Positions 5,872 to 10,831 of a stretch of DNA of 10,831 bases are shown in pieces; within the stretch, counting starts at the first letter, position 1; each line of letters starts with the position of its first letter. The stretch comes from DATHSN01 sp035464115 (GTDB taxonomy: Bacteria > Actinomycetota > Acidimicrobiia > Acidimicrobiales > SKKL01). The notes under the pieces were generated by a model. It had not been told where the DNA came from. It did not search any database and worked only from the letters and a program-made list of their open reading frames with translations. Made by a program: the position numbers and the translations under genes. The stretch is from positions 1 through 10,831 of the forward strand of contig DATHSN010000183.1 in NCBI GenBank assembly GCA_035464115.1, given 5' to 3'.

Positions 5872-8583
5872 TCACGCCGGCGCCGCGTCGCGGCGCCGGC
5901 GGACCGCCTTCTCCAGCTCGACCGCCACCGCGAACGTCCCGGCCAGCGCGAGGCACGCCAGCCACTGCCCGCCGGTGAGCGGGACGGTGTCGAGCCAGCG
6001 CTGGAACACCGCGGCCTCGGTGGTGACCAGGGTCAAGAGGCCGGCGCCCAGCGCCCACAGCACCGGTCGCAGGAGCGGTTGCTGCCACGCCGGGGCGGTG
6101 GTGTCACGCAGCACGATCGCCGACGACCCCACGGCGAGGGCCATCACGACGTAGCCCATGGTGACCGGTGTGCTGGGGCCGTCGAGCGCCGGCTCGCCCG
6201 GTCCGAGCGCGACCGGCGCCAGCGCGGCCACGCCGAGCACGGCGCCCAGGGCGATCCACCGGATGGCGGTGGTGCGGTTGAAGATCCGCTCGCCCGGGTC
6301 CCTGGGCCGCCGCCGCATGACCGACGGGTCGGCCGGCTCGAGGGAGATCACCACCACGGGGACCACGGCCATCGTGAAGTTGACGAACAGCACCTGCAGG
6401 GGCAGCAGCGCCACGCCCGAGTTCACGTTGAGGGCGGTGGCGAGGAGGAACATGATGACCATGCCGAACAGCTGGGTCAGCTGGTACCCGATGTAGGCGA
6501 GGATCCGCTCGTAGAGCGACCGGCCGAGCGCGACCGCCTGGACGAGTGTGGCGAAGTTGTCGTCGGTGAGGATCATGCGGGCCGCCTGCTTGGACACCTC
6601 GCTGCCGCTGCCCATGGCCACGCCGATGTCGGCCTGCTTCAGCGCGGCGGCGTCGTTCACGGCGTCGCCGGTCATGGCCACCACCCGGCCCTGCGCCTGC
6701 AGCCGCTGCACCAGCCGCAGCTTGTCCTGCGGGGTGACGCGCCCGAAGACGTGGACGTCGGGGAGCTGCCGGTCGAGCTCGTCGTCGTCGAGGGCGGCCA
6801 GCTCGGCGCCGGTCATCCCGCCGGGACCCAGCCCGAGCTCGGCCCCGATCGCCTCGGCGGTGACCAGGTGGTCGCCGGTGATCATCCGCACGTCGATCCC
6901 GGCCTCGTGGGCGATGCGCACCGCCTCGATCGCCTCGGGCCGCAGCGGGTCGATGATGCCGACCAGCCCGACGAGCACCAGCTCGGTCATCGCCGCGAGG
7001 GGATCGGCGACGACGGCGTCGACGTCGTCGTCGTCGATGAGTCGCACCGCCAGGGCGAGGACGCGCAGCCCGCGCTCGGCGAGGCGGGCGTTGGCCGCCA
7101 GCACCTCCTCGCGCACCTGCTCGACCTCACGGGTGCCGTCGCTCCACTGAGCCGCCCGGCAGCGGTCGAGCACCACGTCGGGAGCGCCCTTCACGAGGCC
7201 GACGACCCGGTCGCGTCCCTCGAAGGGCAGGCGGTGGAACGTGGCCATCAGCTTGTAGGTGGAGTCGAACGGCACGGTGGCCAGGCGCGGGTAGGCCGCG
7301 CGGGTCTCGTCGACGTCCACCCCGAGCTTCTCGGTGAGCACCACGAGCGCCGCCTCGGTGGGGTCGCCCACGGCGTCACCGGCCGGCGTCACGGCGGCGT
7401 CGTTCGCCAGCGCCGCCACGTAGGCGATCGACCCGAGGTCGGGTGCCGGCCGGCCGGCCACCCCCCGGACGGCTCCGGTGAGGCCGTAGCCCTCGCCGTC
7501 GACCCGGTACCAGTCCCCGCCGTGGAACACGGCCCGCACCGTCATCTCGTTGAGCGTGAGCGTGCCGGTCTTGTCGGTGTTGATCTCCGAGGTGGCGCCC
7601 AGCGTCTCCACGTCGGTCAGGTTGCGGACGATCGCCTTGGCGTCGGCGAGCTGGCGGGCGCCCATGGCCAACATGGTCTGGACGAACGTCGGCATCCCGG
7701 TGGGGATCGCCGAGATCGCCATCGAGGTGCCGAGCAGCAGCAGATCGGACAGCTCCAGGCCCCGCCCGAGCCCGACCACGAGGATCACGGCCAGCGTCCC
7801 CCAGGCCACCCACCCGATCCGCGCCGTGAGCTGGTCGAGCTGGCGCTGCAGCGGCGACCGGGTGCGCTCGACCGAGGTCAGCATCGTGGCGATGCGGCCC
7901 ACCTCGGTGGCGGAGCCGGTGGCGACCACGACCGCGCTCGCCGTGCCGCGGGTGACCGAGGTGTTCTGGAAGAGCATCCCGGCGCGGTCGCCGAGCGCGG
8001 CGTCATCGTCGACGGCCTCGTCCGACTTGGCCACCGGCAGGCTCTCCCCGGTGAGGGCTGCCTCCTGCACCTCGAGGGTGGCCGACGCCACGATGCGGGA
8101 GTCGGCCGGCACCAGGTCGCCCGCCTCCACGAGGATCACGTCGCCGACGACCACGTCGCTGGCGGGCAGCTCGGTGGTGGTGCCGTCCCGGCGGACCCGG
8201 GCGGTGCGGACCTGCAGCCCGTCCAGCGCGTCGATGCTCGCTCTCGCCTTGAGCTCCTGGGAGGTCCCCAGCCCGACGTTCAGGCAGATGAGCGCCCCGA
8301 CCACCATGGCCGTCGTCCCCTCGCCGATCACGACGCTCACCGCAGCCACCGCCACGAGCATGAGGTTCATGGGGTCGCGCGCCTGGCCCAGCGCCACGGT
8401 CCAGCGCGTCGGCTTCGGCGCTCGGGGCAGCGAGTTCGGGCCGTCGGCGGCGAGGCGCCGCGCCGCCTCGGCGCCGTCGAGGCCGTGCGCCGCATCGGTC
8501 GCGAGCGCGGCGACCACGTCGTCGGGCTCCCGGGCGTGCCAGTCGGCGCGGCGGGTGGTCGTCGGGGCGGCGGTGTCGGGCAT
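5872..8583 (-). CDS. P-type (P2-like) cation-transporting ATPase with atypical transport site
   Basis: The 903-aa protein is a complete P-type ATPase with about ten membrane helices. In order: cation-ATPase N-terminal region, M1-M2 (about 70-107), actuator domain with TGES (178-181), M3-M4, phosphorylation motif DKTGTLT (D337), nucleotide-binding KGAP (465-468), TGDH (569-572), hinge TGDAVND (638-644), M5-M10. The layout matches SERCA/PMA-like pumps rather than heavy-metal P1B types, since there is no CPC motif or metal-binding N-terminal domain. Odd points: M4 has PTGMP where Ca2+ pumps have PEGLP, and M5 and M6 lack the usual acidic ligands, so the ion is unknown. The ATG at 8583 is chosen for GGGAG 5 nt upstream and for its 43-nt distance to the operator at 8627; a GTG at 8754 would run through the operators into the lipoprotein gene. 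It converges with the response regulator, 3 bp apart. Confidence 0.93.
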   Translation of the reverse strand: MPDTAAPTTTRRADWHAREPDDVVAALATDAAHGLDGAEAARRLAADGPNSLPRAPKPTRWTVALGQARDPMNLMLVAVAAVSVVIGEGTTAMVVGALICLNVGLGTSQELKARASIDALDGLQVRTARVRRDGTTTELPASDVVVGDVILVEAGDLVPADSRIVASATLEVQEAALTGESLPVAKSDEAVDDDAALGDRAGMLFQNTSVTRGTASAVVVATGSATEVGRIATMLTSVERTRSPLQRQLDQLTARIGWVAWGTLAVILVVGLGRGLELSDLLLLGTSMAISAIPTGMPTFVQTMLAMGARQLADAKAIVRNLTDVETLGATSEINTDKTGTLTLNEMTVRAVFHGGDWYRVDGEGYGLTGAVRGVAGRPAPDLGSIAYVAALANDAAVTPAGDAVGDPTEAALVVLTEKLGVDVDETRAAYPRLATVPFDSTYKLMATFHRLPFEGRDRVVGLVKGAPDVVLDRCRAAQWSDGTREVEQVREEVLAANARLAERGLRVLALAVRLIDDDDVDAVVADPLAAMTELVLVGLVGIIDPLRPEAIEAVRIAHEAGIDVRMITGDHLVTAEAIGAELGLGPGGMTGAELAALDDDELDRQLPDVHVFGRVTPQDKLRLVQRLQAQGRVVAMTGDAVNDAAALKQADIGVAMGSGSEVSKQAARMILTDDNFATLVQAVALGRSLYERILAYIGYQLTQLFGMVIMFLLATALNVNSGVALLPLQVLFVNFTMAVVPVVVISLEPADPSVMRRRPRDPGERIFNRTTAIRWIALGAVLGVAALAPVALGPGEPALDGPSTPVTMGYVVMALAVGSSAIVLRDTTAPAWQQPLLRPVLWALGAGLLTLVTTEAAVFQRWLDTVPLTGGQWLACLALAGTFAVAVELEKAVRRRRDAAPA
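5875..5901 (+). terminator. 12-bp GC hairpin at the convergent junction
   Basis: This is a perfect inverted repeat with 12-bp arms (5875-5886 and 5890-5901) and a 3-nt spacer; as RNA the loop would probably open to five bases. It begins 6 nt after the response-regulator stop and overlaps the last codons of the ATPase gene. No T-run follows on the plus strand, so it is at best a U-tract-less terminator of the kind proposed for high-GC actinobacteria, or a block to read-through between convergent genes. Codon choice for an Arg/Ala-rich C-terminus could also generate it. Confidence 0.4.
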
Positions 8584-8611
8584 CTGGGCTCCCTCGGCGT
8601 CGAGCCCGGCG

Positions 8612-8617
8612 ATGATG
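8612..8617 (-). promoter_or_regulatory. Candidate -10 box of the ATPase gene
   Basis: The coding strand reads CATCAT, a moderate match to the -10 consensus, 9 nt downstream of the tandem-repeat element at 8627-8646 and 28 nt upstream of the ATG. The arrangement parallels the promoter proposed for the membrane-protein operon. I could not find an equally good hexamer at the same place before the lipoprotein gene. Confidence 0.35.
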
Positions 8618-8626
8618 CGCGGCCTT

Positions 8627-8646
8627 CGGGAGCAGGCCGGGTGCGG
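8627..8646 (-). promoter_or_regulatory. Tandem 11-bp direct-repeat operator upstream of the ATPase
   Basis: The plus strand reads CGGGAGCAG, GC, CGGGTGCGG: the same two half-sites in the same order and spacing as at 5043-5062, differing at one half-site base and the spacer. It ends 43 nt from the ATPase ATG. Similarity to the 5043 copy continues outward to a shared GGTTC (8651-8655 and 5067-5071), giving 23 of 29 matching positions. This supports a true shared promoter element rather than a chance repeat. Confidence 0.6.
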
Positions 8647-8680
8647 CCGCGGTTCGGAGCGGGATCTGCCGGTGGCGGTC

Positions 8681-8700
8681 CTGCTCCCGGTCCGCACCCG
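8681..8700 (+). promoter_or_regulatory. Tandem 11-bp direct-repeat operator upstream of the lipoprotein
   Basis: The plus strand reads CTGCTCCCG, GT, CCGCACCCG. These are exact reverse complements of the two half-sites at 8627-8646, again 11 bp apart, but in swapped order relative to the downstream gene. The element ends 42 nt before the GTG at 8743, matching the 42-43 nt distances of the other two copies. The two elements in this divergent region face outward toward their own genes, with 34 bp between them. Confidence 0.55.
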
Positions 8701-8742
8701 TGGCGCGCTCGCGTGGCTCCCGAGCGTGCGCAGCATGGCGAC

Positions 8743-9186
8743 GTGACCCTCCACCGATCCCTCCGAACCACGCGCCGGGCGCTCGCGCTGGGCCTCGTGT
8801 CGATCTTGTCGATCGGCGGCCTGGCGGCGTGCGGCGACGACTCCGAGAGCGCCGACGCCGCCTACTGCGACGCGTGGGCGGGTGTGCGCACCGCCTTCGA
8901 GCGCTACGCGGAGGTCGACGTGATCGAGGCGGGCCTGTCGAGCATCCGTGAGTACGTCGAGGGCATCGAGTCGGCGTTGGCCGACGTCCGCGAGATCAAC
9001 CAGGACCGGGTGGGTGAGGAGGCCGATGCGCTCCGCACCGCCTTCGACGAGCTGTCGACGGTGCTGACGTCGGGCGAGCTGCCGGTCGACCGGGTCGAGG
9101 AGGTGCGGGCAGCCGCCGACGAGGTCGACGGGGCGTGGGCGGATCTCGTCGCGGCCGTCGACGTCGACTGCCCCCCGGAGGGCTGA
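8743..9186 (+). CDS. Small secreted lipoprotein of unknown function
   Basis: The 147-aa product begins with a lipoprotein signal: basic residues (RSLRTTRRA), a hydrophobic stretch (ALGLVSILSIGG) and the lipobox LAAC with Cys30 as the lipidated residue, followed by acidic GDD. The mature part is acidic and apparently all-helical (about 115 residues). It has two further cysteines, one near each end (C42 in AYCDAW and C143 in VDCPPEG), which may form a disulfide holding a helical hairpin or bundle. I recognise no named domain. A GTG start at 8743 gives a well-proportioned signal peptide, though no strong ribosome binding site is visible; another in-frame GTG lies at 8713. The gene diverges from the ATPase and each has a copy of the same operator, so the two are probably co-regulated. 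It converges with the kinase gene, 9 bp apart. Confidence 0.8.
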   Translation: MTLHRSLRTTRRALALGLVSILSIGGLAACGDDSESADAAYCDAWAGVRTAFERYAEVDVIEAGLSSIREYVEGIESALADVREINQDRVGEEADALRTAFDELSTVLTSGELPVDRVEEVRAAADEVDGAWADLVAAVDVDCPPEG

Positions 9187-9195
9187 GCCCAGCGG

Positions 9196-10831
9196 CTATC
9201 GATCGGCGCCGTCGATCGGCGCTCGGGCGCAGAACACGGCGCCCCACCCCGGTTCGTCGAGCAGCTCGAGGGTGCCGCCGTGGAGCTCCATGAGCCCCCG
9301 GGCGATGCTCAGCCCCAGACCGGAGCCGGGGACGCCGCGGGTGTCACGGCCCCGGTGGAACGGTCGGAAGAGGTCGTGGCGATCGACAGGTGGGACGCCC
9401 GGCCCCTGATCGCGCACCACCACCACCCAACCCGCCGGGTCGACGTGGCCCTCCACCCGCACGGCCGTGTCGGGGGCGGTGAACTTGATGGCGTTGGCGA
9501 TCAGGTTCTCGAGGACCTGGGCGATCCGGAGGGGGTCGGCGAACACCGCCGGTCCGCCGTCGATGTGGGACGACAGGTCGATGTGACGTGCCCGGGCTGC
9601 CGGTCGTTGCTCGGCCACGACCTCGGCGACGAGATCGGCCAGCGACGTGCGCTGACGGTCGAGCTCGATGAGCCCGGCATCGAGTCGACCGGACGTGAGC
9701 AGGTCGTCCACGACGCGGGTGAGCCGGTGGGCGTTGCGCTCGATCATGGGGAGGTACACCGTGAGCTCGGCCTCGTCGTGGCCGGCTCGCAGGTGCTCGA
9801 TGGCGCTCGTGATCGTGCTGAGCGGCGTGCGCAGCTCGTGCGACACGTTGGAGACCATGGCGCTGCGGGCCCGGTCGATGGCGTCGAGGCGCTCGGCCCG
9901 CTCCTCGGCGAGGTGTCGGGCCTCGGCCTCGTCGGCGAGCAGCTGCTCGCGCACGCGCTCGGCGAGCACCTGGTTGGTCACGTCGGTGAACCGCCAGAAC
10001 CGGCCCCGGAGCTCGTCGCCGGACCACACCTTCGAGACCTCCACCGCGACCATCCGGTCATCGACCGCGACCGGCGGGAGGTCGACCACCCGGTCGGCGT
10101 CCAGTTGGTCGGCGGCGACGCGCACGGCCTGGACCAGATCGGGGTGCGACGCCAGCCGGTCGAGCAGCGTGCCGGCGTCGGTCGCCGCGGTGTCGGCGAG
10201 CTCGTCGAACTGGCGGTTGCGGTAGACGAGCTCGCCGTCGGGGCGTTCGAAGGCGACCGGGGTGTGGAGGCTGGTCACCACCGCCGCGAGCCGGGCCTCG
10301 GCTTCGCGCATACGCTCGGTGCGCTCCACCTCGACGGTGACGTCGCGGCTGAACGCCACGATGCCGCCCACCTCGGGTATGTGACGCAGATCGGCGTCCG
10401 CCGTCTCGAGCCAGCGCCAGGTGCCGTCGCCGGCCAGCACCCGGTAGCGGTGGGGGGTCGACCACGGGAGCGACCCGTCGAGCTTGGCCTTCCACCGCGC
10501 GAAGGCCTCGTCCACGTCGTCGGGATGGATGAGCCGGTAGCCGGCGAGACGACGGTCCGCTCGCGCCACGAGCTCCTGGTCACCGCCGTACCCCAGCTGC
10601 TCCGTGGCCGACGGGCTGGCCAGCAGCTGTCGGCCGTGCTCGTCGAGGATGGTGATCACGTCGGGCGACGCCCGGAAGATGTGATCCAGGGCACCGACGA
10701 TGGTGGGTCGATCGGTGCCGGCCGGGTCGTCCCCGTGCCGGAGCGTGACCAACGCCACCGCCGGTCCGCCCGGGGCGAGCCGGGCCAGGGACGCCCGGAG
10801 GATCCGGGCGCGGTTCGACTTCGACGCGGTC
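9196..10831 (-). CDS. PAS-PAS sensor histidine kinase (5' end probably beyond the window)
   Basis: This is a soluble-looking sensor kinase. Numbering from the GTG at 10758: PAS domain 1 about 19-145, with IHPDDV and the WRWLE strand typical of PAS; PAS domain 2 about 153-262; a coiled-coil linker; HisKA with H307 in SNVSHELRTP; and HATPase_c with the N-box around N422 (NLIANAIKFT), G1 DQGPGV (450-455), F-box LFRPF and G2 GSGLGLSI (478-485). All kinase motifs are intact and no membrane helix is visible, so it probably senses a cytoplasmic signal or ligand. The 10758 GTG has no clear ribosome binding site, and the frame stays open with coding-like codon use to the right edge, so I treat the gene as 5'-partial. 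The stop is at 9196-9198. No regulator gene is adjacent inside the window; the one at 5149 is a possible but unproven partner. Confidence 0.85.
   Translation of the reverse strand, partial: TASKSNRARILRASLARLAPGGPAVALVTLRHGDDPAGTDRPTIVGALDHIFRASPDVITILDEHGRQLLASPSATEQLGYGGDQELVARADRRLAGYRLIHPDDVDEAFARWKAKLDGSLPWSTPHRYRVLAGDGTWRWLETADADLRHIPEVGGIVAFSRDVTVEVERTERMREAEARLAAVVTSLHTPVAFERPDGELVYRNRQFDELADTAATDAGTLLDRLASHPDLVQAVRVAADQLDADRVVDLPPVAVDDRMVAVEVSKVWSGDELRGRFWRFTDVTNQVLAERVREQLLADEAEARHLAEERAERLDAIDRARSAMVSNVSHELRTPLSTITSAIEHLRAGHDEAELTVYLPMIERNAHRLTRVVDDLLTSGRLDAGLIELDRQRTSLADLVAEVVAEQRPAARARHIDLSSHIDGGPAVFADPLRIAQVLENLIANAIKFTAPDTAVRVEGHVDPAGWVVVVRDQGPGVPPVDRHDLFRPFHRGRDTRGVPGSGLGLSIARGLMELHGGTLELLDEPGWGAVFCARAPIDGADR
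9200..9218 (+). terminator. Weak hairpin past the lipoprotein stop
   Basis: An 8-bp stem (one G-T wobble) with a 3-nt loop starts 14 nt after the lipoprotein stop, inside the 3' end of the kinase gene. It mirrors the hairpin at the other convergent junction (5875-5901). There is no T-run, and the sequence also forms part of an 11-bp direct repeat (TCGATCGGCGC at 9199 and 9212), so it may reflect only the encoded C-terminus. Confidence 0.2.

Noticed and set aside
8627..8700. RNA pseudoknot: half-sites occur in the order A-B-A'-B'
   Set aside because: The complementarity is explained by two inverted protein-binding elements, and one of the two pairs recurs at 5043 without a complementary partner.
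6079..8742. Long plus-strand open frame opposite the ATPase, continuous with the lipoprotein
   Set aside because: The upstream part is a His/Gly/Asp-rich shadow of the ATPase; only the part from 8743, with a signal peptide and lipobox, looks real.
8584..8754. Longer ATPase start (GTG at 8754) adding 57 residues
   Set aside because: The extension is Arg/Ser/Pro-rich, crosses both operator copies and overlaps the lipoprotein start; the ATG at 8583 has a good ribosome binding site.
9199..9222. 11-bp direct repeat TCGATCGGCGC, considered as a recombination site or operator
   Set aside because: It lies in the coding end of the kinase, occurs only as this pair with 13-bp offset, and has no associated element.

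Overview
The window is very GC-rich, with strong G/C preference at third codon positions, GTG/ATG starts and tight gene packing. Together with the protein families this points to an actinobacterium (Actinomycetota). A lineage such as Acidimicrobiia is plausible, but I cannot prove it from the sequence. Seven protein-coding genes fill almost the whole window. I see no RNA gene, mobile element or CRISPR array.

Layout, left to right. (1) 23-1912, minus: a 629-aa DUF4914-type protein with a P-loop reminiscent of PEP carboxykinase. (2) 2023-3732 and 3729-5000, both minus: a two-gene operon (start/stop overlap ATGA) encoding a multi-pass membrane protein and a membrane-anchored alpha/beta-hydrolase. 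(3) 5149-5868, plus: an OmpR/PhoB-type response regulator, divergent from that operon. (4) 5872-8583, minus: a 903-aa P2-like P-type ATPase that keeps its catalytic machinery but lacks the usual acidic cation-binding residues in M4, M5 and M6. (5) 8743-9186, plus: a small lipoprotein, divergent from the ATPase. (6) 9196 to the right edge, minus: a PAS-PAS sensor histidine kinase whose 5' end probably lies beyond the window.

The most interesting signal is not a gene. The two divergent intergenic regions carry copies of the same element: two tandem 9-bp half-sites (CYGCWCCCG, or YCGCACCCG / CTGCTCCCG, on the coding strand) exactly 11 bp apart. It lies 42, 43 and 42 nt upstream of the start codons of the membrane-protein operon, the ATPase and the lipoprotein. 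Direct repeats at 11-bp spacing are the typical binding geometry of OmpR/PhoB-family regulators, and such a regulator is encoded beside the first copy. The simplest reading is a local regulon: the response regulator, perhaps driven by the PAS kinase at the right, controls a set of envelope genes (hydrolase operon, ATPase, lipoprotein) and possibly itself.

Both convergent gene pairs (5868/5872 and 9186/9196) are almost abutting, and each has a hairpin just past the plus-strand stop, embedded in the 3' end of the opposing gene. No gene-free stretch exceeds about 160 bases.
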